Shown one piece after another: positions 26,560 to 37,727 of a stretch of DNA of 64,000 nt. Every line of letters begins with the position of its first letter. Positions within the stretch are counted from its first letter, which is position 1. This DNA is from Bacteroidales bacterium (lineage in GTDB: Bacteria > Bacteroidota > Bacteroidia > Bacteroidales > Muribaculaceae): the NCBI GenBank assembly GCA_019416425.1, contig DXXK01000091.1, positions 1 to 64,000 on the forward strand, in the 5' to 3' direction. The notes below the pieces were generated by a model. That model made no database searches, was not told the origin of the DNA, and worked only from the letters and a program-made list of their open reading frames with translations. Both the position numbers and the translations under genes were made by a program.

Positions 26560-28176
26560 TCACTTCGGAAAGGAGAGCTTCTCATCGTATTCCGGACTGT
26601 TGATCAGCCTGTATGCCTCGCGGAATATCGGGTCGTACTGGTTGTAGACCTTGTAGTAGGTGGGATTGTCGAAGATGTCGCGACCTATCAGACCCTTCAG
26701 GATGGTCTTGAACAGTTCCTTGCTCTGCTGCGCCTCCTTTTCATTGGGTTTCACACCATCCTTCTCGGCCATAGCGTAGAGTTCGCTGAGCATGTCATCG
26801 GTGACCTGGAAATTTTTAAGATACTCCGTATCGTTGCGATAGAGTTTCTTGATTCGGGCACGGTTGGCATCCACATATTTGACGGTGAACTTGTTGAGGG
26901 CTCCCTTGGCCATGACGTCACGGTAGTAGGGGGTATAGTCCATTGTGTCCAGCGGCACGAATACATCCGGACTTATTCCTCCGCCTCCGTAGATGGGACG
27001 GTTAAGGCGCAAGGTGTTGACGCGCAGGGAGTCCACATACTTGATGCTGTCCTGGTGCATCAGCTCGCCCGAACTGAGGCGGTCCAGAATGTCGTGGGCG
27101 TATTTGTCGGCCTTGCCGGCGGTGTAAGGTTTCTGGATGTCGCGGCCGGTAGGGGTGTAGTAGTGTGCCACGGTGAGACGTATCATCGAGCCGTCGTTGA
27201 ACGGGAACGGACGCTGCACCAGACCTTTGCCGAATGTGCGCCGACCCACGATCAGACCGCGGTCCCAATCCTGGATGGCGCCGGAGGTAATCTCGGACGC
27301 GGACGCCGAATACTGGTTGGTCATAACCACCAGACGGCCCTTGTCGAACAGGGGCTTGGTCCCGTGCGGCGAGCTGATATGGTCGTAGCGGGGTGAGTTC
27401 AGACCCTCGGTATATACCACGGCGCTGCCCGGCTCCAGAAGCTCGCCGACAATCTCGACGGCTGCGTTCAGATAGCCTCCTCCATTGTCGGTCAGGTCAA
27501 GAATCAGCTGCTGCATTCCGTGCTTTTTCAGGTCGCGGAGAGCGTCCTCCACCTCCTGACGGGTGTCGGCGGCGAAACGGTTGATGCGGATGTAACCGGT
27601 CTTCTTGTCGACCATGTAGGCGGCGTCGACGCTATAGATTGGAATATCGTCACGGGTGATGGTGAAGTCGATGGTGTCGGGAACGGACTTGTTGCCGTAG
27701 CGCAGCACCTTGACATCGACGTCGGTGCCCTTGGGACCGCGCAGCATCTTCATGATACGCGAGTTCCTGGTCTTGTTGCCGGCTATGAGGGTGTCGTTGA
27801 CCTGGATGATGCGGTCCCCTGCCAGCAGTCCTACCTTCTCGCTCGGACCACCGGCGATGGTCTGGATTACGTACAGCGTGTCGCTGGCCATGTTGAAGCT
27901 GATGCCTATGCCGCTGAAGTTGCCTTCCAGAGGTTCGTTCAGCTCGCGGGTCTCCTCCGGGTTGCTGTAGGCCGAATGGGGGTCCAGCTTGTCGAGCATG
28001 CCGCGGATGGCGTCCTCGACAAGTTTCTCCTCGTTGACGGTGTCGACATAGAACTGGTTGATCAGAGCCTCGGCCACGCGCAGTTTCTGTCCGGGGGCCA
28101 CCTGGGCCCTGAGCGCGGTCACGGCCACGGTCAGGATGGTTGCCGATGCGAGTATGACGTATGGTAATTTCTTCAT
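26560..28176 (-). CDS. CtpA/Tsp-type S41 C-terminal processing protease
   Basis: 538 residues: signal anchor (1-24), helical N-terminal part with DPHSAY (65-70), PDZ domain (~85-160), S41 core with LILDLTDNGGG (225-234), the catalytic serine within YSASASE (289-295) and the lysine in FGKGLVQ (K317), then a helical C-terminal extension. It cleaves periplasmic proteins from their C-terminus. All key residues are present, unlike the S41 lipoprotein at 17493. It follows coaD by 21 bases and parE, so the three form one operon. Confidence 0.92.
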   Translation of the reverse strand: MKKLPYVILASATILTVAVTALRAQVAPGQKLRVAEALINQFYVDTVNEEKLVEDAIRGMLDKLDPHSAYSNPEETRELNEPLEGNFSGIGISFNMASDTLYVIQTIAGGPSEKVGLLAGDRIIQVNDTLIAGNKTRNSRIMKMLRGPKGTDVDVKVLRYGNKSVPDTIDFTITRDDIPIYSVDAAYMVDKKTGYIRINRFAADTRQEVEDALRDLKKHGMQQLILDLTDNGGGYLNAAVEIVGELLEPGSAVVYTEGLNSPRYDHISSPHGTKPLFDKGRLVVMTNQYSASASEITSGAIQDWDRGLIVGRRTFGKGLVQRPFPFNDGSMIRLTVAHYYTPTGRDIQKPYTAGKADKYAHDILDRLSSGELMHQDSIKYVDSLRVNTLRLNRPIYGGGGISPDVFVPLDTMDYTPYYRDVMAKGALNKFTVKYVDANRARIKKLYRNDTEYLKNFQVTDDMLSELYAMAEKDGVKPNEKEAQQSKELFKTILKGLIGRDIFDNPTYYKVYNQYDPIFREAYRLINSPEYDEKLSFPK

Positions 28177-28197
28177 AATTCAGTCTATTGGTGGTGT

Positions 28198-28633
28198 TCA
28201 GGGTAATAATTCATGTGGGTCGTAGCCGAAGCGTTCCAGCTCGCGTGCCGTCGATGATGAGATCCACGACAACTCGGGTAGCGTCGGCAGTATAACGGTT
28301 TCGATGCCGAATAAGTTGCGGTTTGCGTCGGCCATGTTACGTTCATATTCAAAATCGGCCGCATTGCGGGCGCCTCGCAGCAGGATTGCAGCTCCAGTGC
28401 GTCGGGCCAGCTCGCCGGTGAGTCCGGTGTAGGTAGTGACTTCCACACGTGGCTCCGTATCGAATATCATCCGGATGGCTTCACAGTTACGTCCGGCATC
28501 CTCGGGGTCCTTGCCGATGTTGACGCCGACGGCAATCACCACGCGGTCGCAGAACGTCAACGCACGGCGTACCAGCGACTCGTGGCCGCGGGTAAAGGGG
28601 TTGAAACTGCCCGGGAACAACGCCACACGTGGC

Positions 28634-28650
<17 letters not shown>
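28198..28650 (-). CDS. coaD: Phosphopantetheine adenylyltransferase
   Basis: 150 residues, normal for the family. FPGSFNPFTRGH near the start holds the nucleotide-binding TxGH motif, RGARNAADFEYE matches the substrate-binding block, and ISSSTARELERFG the C-terminal signature. It makes dephospho-CoA from 4'-phosphopantetheine and ATP in the cytoplasm. Its start overlaps the parE stop by 17 bases. Confidence 0.95.
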
Positions 28651-30649
<1,999 letters not shown>

Positions 30650-30656
30650 GACACTA

Positions 30657-30688
30657 CAAAATTACAAAAAAACTAGAAAATGAACAAA
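30657..30688 (-). promoter_or_regulatory. Promoter of the parE-coaD-protease operon
   Basis: Minus strand TTTG (30688-30685), 20-base spacer, TAATTTTG (30664-30657): a perfect match. The -7 box ends only 7 bases before the ATG at 30649, so transcription should start within a few bases of the start codon. Confidence 0.75.
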
Positions 30689-30700
30689 TATCGCGAAAAA

Positions 30701-30738
30701 TTTGTAATTATACTGCAATTTGTATTAATTTTGCAGTA
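30701..30738 (+). promoter_or_regulatory. Promoter and palindromic operator of the RelB/PIN module
   Basis: TTTG (30701-30704), 21-base spacer, TAATTTTG (30726-30733) form a strong promoter 20 bases before the antitoxin ATG. TACTGCAA (30711-30718) and TTGCAGTA (30731-30738) form a perfect 8-base inverted repeat that covers the spacer and the -7 box, the expected place for autorepression by the antitoxin. Confidence 0.7.
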
Positions 30739-30752
30739 CAAATAACGAAGAT

Positions 30753-31070
30753 ATGTCACAGTCTACCATTTCTATCAGAGTTGATCAGACTCTAAAAAAG
30801 AATTTCGATTCGCTATGCGAGGCATTTGGATTGAGTGCAACCGCGGCTTTCAATATATTCATGAAGGCTGTGGTTAGGGAACGACGGATTCCATTTGAGA
30901 TCAGAGCTGTCAGCGAGGATACCTCGCGTCGGAGAGGACTGAATGCATTTGAGGCAATGAGACACTCTCTGGCCGATTCAGGTATGCCAGAGATGTCGCT
31001 CGATGAAATCAATGCAGAAATAAAATCCGCGCGCGATGAAAGAAGAGACAAGGATTTACGCGGTAATTGA
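30753..31070 (+). CDS. RelB/DinJ-family antitoxin
   Basis: 105 residues. The N-terminus STISIRVDQTLKKNFDSLCEAFGLS followed by AAFNIFMKAVVRERRIPFE (as separate helices) is the ribbon-helix-helix pattern of RelB/DinJ. The disordered, charged C-terminal half (DEINAEIKSARDERRDK) would wrap around the toxin. It should bind the inverted repeat at 30711-30738 and repress its own operon. The toxin start lies inside its last 35 bases, so the two are translationally coupled. Confidence 0.88.
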   Translation: MSQSTISIRVDQTLKKNFDSLCEAFGLSATAAFNIFMKAVVRERRIPFEIRAVSEDTSRRRGLNAFEAMRHSLADSGMPEMSLDEINAEIKSARDERRDKDLRGN

Positions 31071-31473
31071 TACCAATGTTCTCGTATCATCGCTGTTCTC
31101 GTCCGATGGTTCATCGTCTCCTGCCCGTGTCGTTCGTTCAGTACTTGCAGGCATCATAACGCCTATTTACAATGACGAGATAATAGAAGAATATAAGGAT
31201 GTATTATCCAGAGATAAATTTAAATTCCCATGTTATTTAGTGGAGGATTTGATATCTGTGTTTACTGATTATGGATTGGAGACTTCCCGCACGAAATCTG
31301 AGGAAAGTTTTCCCGACAATGATGACGTTGTGTTCTATGAAGTCGCAATGAGCGTTGAGAATGCGTATTTAGTCACCGGTAATATCAAACATTTTCCACA
31401 GAAATCCTGTGTCGTGACTCCATCGCAAATGGTGGAAATCCTTAATGAAAAAGGATTGCTGAAGAAATTCTGA
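31036..31473 (+). CDS. PIN-domain toxin (COG1569 type)
   Basis: 145 residues. YAVIDTNVLVSSLFS holds the first catalytic aspartate (D12), NDEIIEEYKDVLSR the conserved glutamate region, and PDNDDVVFYEVAM the later acidic cluster; LVTGNIKHFP is typical of COG1569. These are Mg-dependent endoribonucleases (family knowledge). The partner is a RelB-type antitoxin rather than a PIN-typical VapB, a mixed pairing also known elsewhere. A strong terminator follows. Confidence 0.87.
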   Translation: MKEETRIYAVIDTNVLVSSLFSSDGSSSPARVVRSVLAGIITPIYNDEIIEEYKDVLSRDKFKFPCYLVEDLISVFTDYGLETSRTKSEESFPDNDDVVFYEVAMSVENAYLVTGNIKHFPQKSCVVTPSQMVEILNEKGLLKKF

Positions 31474-31490
31474 TTCAGTAATAAACTATT

Positions 31491-31530
31491 ATAGCAGAGA
31501 GCCGAGGCATTTGCCTCGGCTCTCTGCTAT
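31491..31530. terminator. Bidirectional hairpin terminator
   Basis: A perfect 19-base stem (31491-31509 with 31512-31530; core GAGAGCCGAGGC/GCCTCGGCTCTC) between the convergent PIN toxin (+) and gldN (-) genes, 18 bases after the toxin stop. Confidence 0.85.
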
Positions 31531-31559
31531 CTCTATATGAGCTCGCTAAGATGCATTAA

Positions 31560-32687
31560 TCAGCGGCGGCGACGGCGGACGGAGCGCTCGGCGTTGGAGG
31601 CAGGGCCGTTGCTGTTGGAAGCCTTGCTCTTGATGGTCTTGGGCTTGCGGGTGGAACGCTTGCGGGTGGACTTGCGTGCCGACGGTTTCCTGTCATCGCT
31701 TGCCTTCACGACCGTGCGGTCGGGAATGGAGTCGCCCTTGGCCAGGGCTTCGGCATCCGCAGCTTCCTTCTCCTTCATGGCCAGATATTCCTCCTGGGTC
31801 GGAACCCACAGGTTCTTTCCATAGTTGTGCAGGCGGTTGTCGATGCTGTCCTGAGCACGCGTCAGATCGTCCGGATCCGGATACATCTGCATCATCGACA
31901 GGTTGCGCAGGTTCTTGGTCTTGTATATGTCGCCCTTGTACATGCCCAGGTTGAAGTAGTCGTCCAGACTGTACTGCGGCAGATTGTTGTCGTCCGTCAG
32001 GAAAACATACTCCTGTGCCAGCCAGGGACGGATCTGGTCATACTTAACCCAGAACATAGGGTACTTGGCGTCGCCACCGAAGTCGCCCGCACGGTTCAGC
32101 ACCGGACAGATGGCCTCCACACGCGTGTGCATGCGGTTGGTGCGCTTGTCGAACTCCCACTTCTCGATGATGTAGTAGTTCATCACCTGAGTGGTGGGGA
32201 CGTCGGCCTCCTCGATGACATAGTTCGGATTTTTCTCCGAATGGCCTTTGCCGGTGGTGTAATATATTCCGAAACGGTCCAGCATGTCGCCGACCTTCAC
32301 CTTGTACTGGTCGGTGAAGACCTCGCGGCCGTCCAGATACTCATAGGCCGGGATCCTGCCGGACACGACCAGGTCCAGGATGGTACGGAACAGGTTCTTC
32401 TGCCCGTCGATCACATCCTCCGGGAAATAGAGCGGAGTGTTCTCCGCCTTCGAGAGGTCGATCTGACGGTAGATCTCGCGCATGTACTGCATGTCGGCGT
32501 CGTGCGGCTCCTTGACTGTGTAGAAGTCCTGCATACGCTCGGTGATGCCGGGCTGCGCGTTCTGCTGCTGGCGTTTCTCCTTGGGCGAGCGACGGCGCAC
32601 GCCGCCGGCGGACTCAACCTGCGCTATGGCTCCGGCGGCAACGATGCCTGCCAGACTCAACAATATTATTTTGCGGTACAGTTTCAT
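31560..32687 (-). CDS. gldN: Type IX secretion/gliding component GldN (PorN)
   Basis: 375 residues. Signal peptide (~1-23, ending AIAQ), then the GldN core with MREIYRQIDLSKAENTPLYF and YLDGREVFTDQYKV, and a very basic tail rich in R, S and K (~335-375). It forms, with GldK, the ring-like periplasmic/outer-membrane part of the type IX machine. Last gene of the porT-porP-gldKLMN operon; 25 bases from gldM. The basic tail is longer than I remember for PorN and may be disordered. Confidence 0.93.
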   Translation of the reverse strand: MKLYRKIILLSLAGIVAAGAIAQVESAGGVRRRSPKEKRQQQNAQPGITERMQDFYTVKEPHDADMQYMREIYRQIDLSKAENTPLYFPEDVIDGQKNLFRTILDLVVSGRIPAYEYLDGREVFTDQYKVKVGDMLDRFGIYYTTGKGHSEKNPNYVIEEADVPTTQVMNYYIIEKWEFDKRTNRMHTRVEAICPVLNRAGDFGGDAKYPMFWVKYDQIRPWLAQEYVFLTDDNNLPQYSLDDYFNLGMYKGDIYKTKNLRNLSMMQMYPDPDDLTRAQDSIDNRLHNYGKNLWVPTQEEYLAMKEKEAADAEALAKGDSIPDRTVVKASDDRKPSARKSTRKRSTRKPKTIKSKASNSNGPASNAERSVRRRRR

Positions 32688-32712
32688 ATTCTGTTCATTT
32701 TAATGGCAGCCG

Positions 32713-34290
32713 TCAGTTCAGGGCCACCTCCATGGGCGAGATATCGCGGGTTATGCCGTCAGGACCCTTGGCCTTGACGTCGGAAATAAAGATGGACCTG
32801 CCGGGACGCAGACGCTTGAACTGCTCGCGCTGGCGGGCGGAGAACCTCGCGCCGTCGGAGACCTCGGGGATGGAGTTGCCCATCTGGTCCAGTACAACGG
32901 TCTTGAACGATACTACGGAGTATGTCACGTTCAGGATGTCGTCGTCGATGGCGGCACCGACACCCTCGGCGCTCATCAGCATAGCCTTGCTGATACGCTT
33001 GGGGCTGCCCTTGTAATGCGTCACGTTGCCGTCGGCACCCTTGACAGGGAGATAGACGGTGGGATCGGGAAGCTTGCGCACGCGGAAGGTCATGGAGCCT
33101 ACGTTCTGCGAACGACCCTCCAATTGAGCCGTGACGGTAATGACCGCCTCGGAACCGACCTTGCCGGGATGTGCGCTCCATGTGTCGCCGTTACGTGTCA
33201 GCGTACCGTTGGTCATCGTGGCGCTGATGGCGTTCATGGGCACACCGGGAACCGAAATCGAGATCGGGTTGCTGATGCCGGCGTACAGGACGTTCATCAG
33301 CGTGGGGGAGATGGTGGCCATAGGCTCGATTACGGTGTACGACGACTTGAAAGGACGCTTGTCTATACTTCCGTCGCCGCGGGCCACCTCGATGTAGCCG
33401 GCGAAATCGTGTGTGCCGACCTGTCCCGGAACGAACTCGTACAGGCCGTTCGGATTGTTCAGTTTGGCGCCGTTCACGTATATGGCGGGACGCTGCGTGG
33501 TGTCGATGGCGGCCAGCACGATGTTGGCGGAATACTTGCCGCCACGGATTATCATGTTGGAGTTCGGGATGACATATGCGTTGAGCTCGTTGACGCGGAC
33601 GTCACCGATGTCGACGCTGGTAATGAGCGATGACAGCGCTTCGGACTCGGCCTGGCGGATATCGTTCTGCAGTTTGGTCAGCAGAGTCACCGCCGCCACG
33701 GCCGGCATGTTCTCGAACATGCGGCGTTCCCAGGGCAGGGGAGTCACCGTGCCTGGCGCCGGGGTGTCCTTGGTGGCCAGCATCTCGATCACCGCCTTGC
33801 GCTTGTCATCGTCGTTGATCAGACCCGACACGAAGGTGGCGTACTCGCCCAGGACCTTGCGCAGCTTGGTGCCCTCCATCGTGGTGGGATTCAGCATCAC
33901 AACCGACGATGACTCCAGGTTGTCGTTGTTCACCAGCTTACGGTAGTCGGCGTCCTCGCCGTCGGCGTTCCTGGCGATCAGGACCTTATAGTTCTCGATC
34001 TGATTGTACAGGTCCTCGGAGCGGCGCTTCAGGTCGCTGCCGCGCTGATAGGCCTGCCCGGCCTTGGCGGGATTCTGCTCGTACAGACCCTTCAGGTAAT
34101 CGAACTGGATGCCGTTGCGCGCGGTCATGTTCAGGTTGGTGCGGTCAATGCTGTCCTGCACCTGGCTGAAGCCGTTCAACACGTCGCTCGACACATTGAG
34201 GGCCAGCATCGCCGTCAGCACGATGTACATCAGGTTGATCATACGCTGACGTGGCGACATACGCGCCACATTGTTGCTGCCTCCTGCCAT
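32713..34290 (-). CDS. gldM: Type IX secretion motor component GldM (PorM)
   Basis: 525 residues. The N-terminus SPRQRMINLMYIVLTAMLALNVSS is one cytoplasm-proximal membrane helix (shown as a shorter motif: NLMYIVLTAMLALNVS), followed by a long periplasmic region with several Ig-like domains (VNGAKLNNPNGLYEFVPG; VPGVPMNAISATM). GldM dimers join the GldL motor ring to the GldKN ring and carry torque. Start 3 bases after the gldL stop. All features are canonical. Confidence 0.95.
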   Translation of the reverse strand: MAGGSNNVARMSPRQRMINLMYIVLTAMLALNVSSDVLNGFSQVQDSIDRTNLNMTARNGIQFDYLKGLYEQNPAKAGQAYQRGSDLKRRSEDLYNQIENYKVLIARNADGEDADYRKLVNNDNLESSSVVMLNPTTMEGTKLRKVLGEYATFVSGLINDDDKRKAVIEMLATKDTPAPGTVTPLPWERRMFENMPAVAAVTLLTKLQNDIRQAESEALSSLITSVDIGDVRVNELNAYVIPNSNMIIRGGKYSANIVLAAIDTTQRPAIYVNGAKLNNPNGLYEFVPGQVGTHDFAGYIEVARGDGSIDKRPFKSSYTVIEPMATISPTLMNVLYAGISNPISISVPGVPMNAISATMTNGTLTRNGDTWSAHPGKVGSEAVITVTAQLEGRSQNVGSMTFRVRKLPDPTVYLPVKGADGNVTHYKGSPKRISKAMLMSAEGVGAAIDDDILNVTYSVVSFKTVVLDQMGNSIPEVSDGARFSARQREQFKRLRPGRSIFISDVKAKGPDGITRDISPMEVALN

Positions 34291-34293
34291 AGC

Positions 34294-35235
34294 TTACTGT
34301 CTGTTAACCGATTCGTCGAAAGGATTGACGCCGCCGTCCATCCGGCCGCCCATCATGGTGCCCTGCATGTTGATGGTCATGGCGGTGATCATCTTCTCGT
34401 ATACGGAGTTAAGCTGCTTCATGTAGCGGGCCATCTTCTCGGTCTCCTCGCAGTAGCGGCTGGACTCCTGGGCCGACTTCTCGTACATGTCGCGGATATC
34501 CTTCAGGCCGCGGTTCACGCGGTCGATGCTCTCCAGCTGTGAGGCGATGCTCTTCAGCTGGATCTCGTAGATGGTGTTCAGTCCCGCGATGTTGCGGTTC
34601 AGGTCCTCCATCTGCGACACATATCCGTTGGAGTTGGCCGAGATGTTCTCCGAGTTCTCGGTTATGGCGCGATACGAAGCCAGCAGCGTCGCGCTGACCT
34701 CGTTGAGCTGCTGTGTGGTCTCGTTCAGGCTCTTCATCTGGTCGGCGATGCCCTGCATTCCGGTCAGGTAATCCTGGGTGGCCTGCGCGAACTCCTCGCC
34801 TCGCGTCAGCTGGTCGCCGTCGATGGGGAAGGGGCTTCCCGAGCCGCCCTGCAGATTGATGACGCCACCGTTCAGGCCGTCGCCCTCCACGGTCAGGTCA
34901 CCGCCGCCGGTGCCACCGTTGATCACCACGCCGCCGCCACCGTGGCCGAAGTCGGGACGGTCCTCGGCGTTCTTGGAATCAAGGACGGGGAACACATCCT
35001 CCCAGGCGTACTCGCGCGGAGGACGGTCAAAGGCCGTCAGAATGAACATCATGACTTCCGTACCCATGCCGATGCACAGCAGCGTGCTGCCGCCCGGCAG
35101 GTGAAGGATCTTGAACAACGCTCCCCAGATCACGATGGCGGCGCCGATGGAGTATGCGAAATTGAAGAAACGCTGGCCCTTGGCTCCGTGCAGGAACCGT
35201 TCGATGCCGTTGGCGTATTTTCTGATCTTTACCAT
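34294..35235 (-). CDS. gldL: Type IX secretion motor component GldL (PorL), with glycine-rich insert
   Basis: 313 residues. Two membrane helices (~25-44 and ~50-68) with the buried glutamate E60 in IGMGTEVMMFIL that couples proton flow to rotation in GldL (family knowledge). A cytoplasmic coiled-coil domain (~150-285) follows. Between them is a low-complexity stretch (~95-140; GHGGGGVVINGGTGGGDL and nearby) that I do not associate with the usual PorL linker. Ends with a short polar tail. Located between gldK and gldM in the conserved order. Confidence 0.93.
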   Translation of the reverse strand: MVKIRKYANGIERFLHGAKGQRFFNFAYSIGAAIVIWGALFKILHLPGGSTLLCIGMGTEVMMFILTAFDRPPREYAWEDVFPVLDSKNAEDRPDFGHGGGGVVINGGTGGGDLTVEGDGLNGGVINLQGGSGSPFPIDGDQLTRGEEFAQATQDYLTGMQGIADQMKSLNETTQQLNEVSATLLASYRAITENSENISANSNGYVSQMEDLNRNIAGLNTIYEIQLKSIASQLESIDRVNRGLKDIRDMYEKSAQESSRYCEETEKMARYMKQLNSVYEKMITAMTINMQGTMMGGRMDGGVNPFDESVNRQ

Positions 35236-35259
35236 TTTGTTATCTAATTTGGAACGTTG

Positions 35260-36720
35260 TTATTTCTTCTTCTTGGCCTTGGACTTGTTGCCGCGGGCGA
35301 AACCGATCTGCGAGCGGACGTTGCGGAAACCGATGTAGCTGCGCTGCTCGTTCTGATACTCCCAGGCGCGGAGGTCGGAACGGACGTTCTGCGCGGCATC
35401 CTTCCAGGAGCCGCCGCGTACAATCTTGCGCTTCATCTTGTAGGGATCCTCCTTGGCCGCGTCGTAGCGGTACTCCGGGTTGAGGTCCGAAGTCAGACGG
35501 TCGATGCTCTCGGTGTAGGCCGTCGAGGTCCATTCCGAGACGTTACCGGCCATGTCGTAGATTCCAAAGTCGTTGGGATTGTATGTGCCTACCTGCGACG
35601 TGATGACGTGTCCGTCCAGCACGTAGTCGCCTTCGCGAGGCTTGAAGTTGGCGTAGAAGCAGCCACGCTCGTCCATGGGGAGTGTCTCCTCCCAGGGATA
35701 CATGCTCTCGGAATTACCGGCACGTGCGGCGTATTCCCACTCGGCCTCGGTGGGTAGACGGTAAGGCTCGATGTAGACGCCCTCGCGGCCCAGCGAGCGC
35801 TTCAGATAGTCCGTGCGCCAGTTGCTGAAGGCGTTGGCCTGCTCCCAGCTTACGCCCACCACGGGATAGTCGTTGTAGCCGGCATGTGCGAAGTACATAC
35901 GGGTATAGGGCTCGTTGTAGGCGTTCTCGAAGTCGTTGATCCAGCAGGTGGTGTCAGGATATACGTTGACGATGTATGTGTTCAGGAAGTCGTAGTCGCC
36001 TGTCAGCGGACGGCTGACGGTCTCGCGAACTATCTGTCCCTCGTCGGTCAGGTAGGCCGTATCCTTGGAGATCACTGGCAGGTCCGTCGGCACGGGGAGG
36101 TCCGTGTTGTACTCGCGGCGCTCGGCCTCCAGACGGTTCTTGCGCTTGGCGGCGGCCGTGTGGTTGTAGATCTCGTAGCGGTAGTTCATCTGTGTGGGAT
36201 CCAGCTCCCGGTGCCCGGTAATGGGATTGGTGCGGTACACGCTCTCGATGGCGCGGGCCTCGTCCTCGTTGGCGTTGCGCCATGGAATCGGCTTGTTCCA
36301 GTTCAGGTAGGGCCTGATGGGATTGCCCTCGCGGTCCTCCTCAATCTTGAAGGCCTCGTTGCCGCCGTAGGCCGGGTCGGCCAGACGCTCGCGGATGATG
36401 CTGTCGCGCACCCAGAACACGAACTGCTTGTACTTGGAGTTGGTCACCTCGGTCTCGTCCATCCAGAAGGCGTCCACGGATACACCGCGAGCGTTCTTGC
36501 GGATACCGGCAACGGAATCATCCTTGGCCGGCCCCATGGCTATGTTGCCACGGTCCACCAGGACCATCCCGTAGGGTGCGGGTTCCACCATCGAGCTGCC
36601 CCCGACACCGGTCACCTCGCCTCCGGCGCCGGTCCGCTTCAGACCCGCGCACGAGCTCAGCAGTATCATCCCCGCAGATATGGCTGCTACTCCTATGTTG
36701 GTTTTTTGAAATTTATTCAT
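35260..36720 (-). CDS. gldK: Type IX secretion lipoprotein GldK (PorK)
   Basis: About 486 residues from ATG 36720, which begins a lipoprotein signal with lipobox LLSSC. The body is a formylglycine-generating-enzyme-like (SUMF1) fold: DAFWMDETEVTNSKYKQF early, PVVGVSWEQANAFSNW, RLPTEAEWEYAAR, DMAGNVSEW, and RGGSW near the end. In GldK this fold is structural. It forms an outer-membrane-linked ring with GldN. An upstream extension of the frame to 36918 lies inside porP and is rejected. porP ends 5 bases upstream. Confidence 0.94.
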   Translation of the reverse strand: MNKFQKTNIGVAAISAGMILLSSCAGLKRTGAGGEVTGVGGSSMVEPAPYGMVLVDRGNIAMGPAKDDSVAGIRKNARGVSVDAFWMDETEVTNSKYKQFVFWVRDSIIRERLADPAYGGNEAFKIEEDREGNPIRPYLNWNKPIPWRNANEDEARAIESVYRTNPITGHRELDPTQMNYRYEIYNHTAAAKRKNRLEAERREYNTDLPVPTDLPVISKDTAYLTDEGQIVRETVSRPLTGDYDFLNTYIVNVYPDTTCWINDFENAYNEPYTRMYFAHAGYNDYPVVGVSWEQANAFSNWRTDYLKRSLGREGVYIEPYRLPTEAEWEYAARAGNSESMYPWEETLPMDERGCFYANFKPREGDYVLDGHVITSQVGTYNPNDFGIYDMAGNVSEWTSTAYTESIDRLTSDLNPEYRYDAAKEDPYKMKRKIVRGGSWKDAAQNVRSDLRAWEYQNEQRSYIGFRNVRSQIGFARGNKSKAKKKK

Positions 36721-36725
36721 TGTCG

Positions 36726-37727
36726 TTACATTATGCGAATGGAGCGATGTTTGTTTCTGTTCTTGTCCCCGAAGTTGAGTTTCACCATATATCCGGCGAC
36801 TATCTCGTGGCTGCCCGACGAAGCCCTGTTGATGGGTGAGAGCGGGTAGCTGTAGGCGTAACCCAGGAAGAAGTTCTTGAATTCGGCACCGATCATGGCG
36901 CTCAGGGCATCCTTCCAACGGTAACCCAGTCCGAACGAGATGAATTGCTTGTAGGTGCTCCGCATTGTCACCTCGGCCGAGAAGTTGTTGAAATCGGTGC
37001 GGACCAACAGGGAGGGTTGCAAAGAAAATAACGAGTTCTTAATGGGAATATTGCCGTCGGCGGTGAAATACATCTGGCGTGGAACGGTGGCCGAAAACTG
37101 CGATGTCTCAGTCTGCTGGGCGTTGTCCTGCCGCAGCTCGATCTTGGGCTCCATTATGTGCAGGGCCGAGATTCCTACCGAGAAGTATCTGTGGGTATAG
37201 CTGATACCGGCCGAGAGGTCGAATGCCTGCCCGGCCACGTCCTCGCGCGGCAGGGCCTCGTCATCGGGCTGGTGGTAGTCGTCACCCTCGGGGATATATA
37301 CATCGGAGCCCTTGAAGGTGGTGCTGTAGTACGCGGGCTGCAGGGCAATCGAGAAAACGCCTTTCAGGGCACGGAAACGATAGGCCGCCTGGCCGCTGAC
37401 CCATATGTTGCGGTATAGGCCGATGGACTCCTGCATGGCGCTGATTCCGACGCCCAGCGGCTGTTTCTTGCCTATTTTAACCGGCATGTCGGCTGTAGCG
37501 ATGAAACTCTGCGGCGCGCGCTTTATGCCCAGCCACTGCAGGTTGGCGCCCAGACGGATACGCACAAATTCCTTCTGCCCGATATAGGCCGGATTGTAGA
37601 ATGCAGGCACAGCCCAGTACTGTACGAACTGAGGGTCGTTCTGGGCCTGGACCTTGCCACCGCACAGCAGGAGCAGCAGGAGCAGTGCAAGTATCGCTGT
37701 TATGTTGTTTTTTCTGCCGGACATCAT
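36726..37727 (-). CDS. porP: PorP/SprF-family outer-membrane protein
   Basis: 333 residues. Signal peptide ends VQAQ (~29). NDPQFVQYWAVPAFYNPAYIG is the family hallmark (read here as DPQFVQYW and FYNPAYIG). A beta-barrel of about 14 strands follows. PorP links the type IX ring to the cell surface together with PorE-like proteins (family knowledge). Start overlaps the porT stop by 4 bases. Confidence 0.92.
   Translation of the reverse strand: MMSGRKNNITAILALLLLLLLCGGKVQAQNDPQFVQYWAVPAFYNPAYIGQKEFVRIRLGANLQWLGIKRAPQSFIATADMPVKIGKKQPLGVGISAMQESIGLYRNIWVSGQAAYRFRALKGVFSIALQPAYYSTTFKGSDVYIPEGDDYHQPDDEALPREDVAGQAFDLSAGISYTHRYFSVGISALHIMEPKIELRQDNAQQTETSQFSATVPRQMYFTADGNIPIKNSLFSLQPSLLVRTDFNNFSAEVTMRSTYKQFISFGLGYRWKDALSAMIGAEFKNFFLGYAYSYPLSPINRASSGSHEIVAGYMVKLNFGDKNRNKHRSIRIM

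Noticed and set aside
36721..36918. N-terminal extension of gldK into porP
   Set aside because: The lipoprotein signal begins exactly at ATG 36720.
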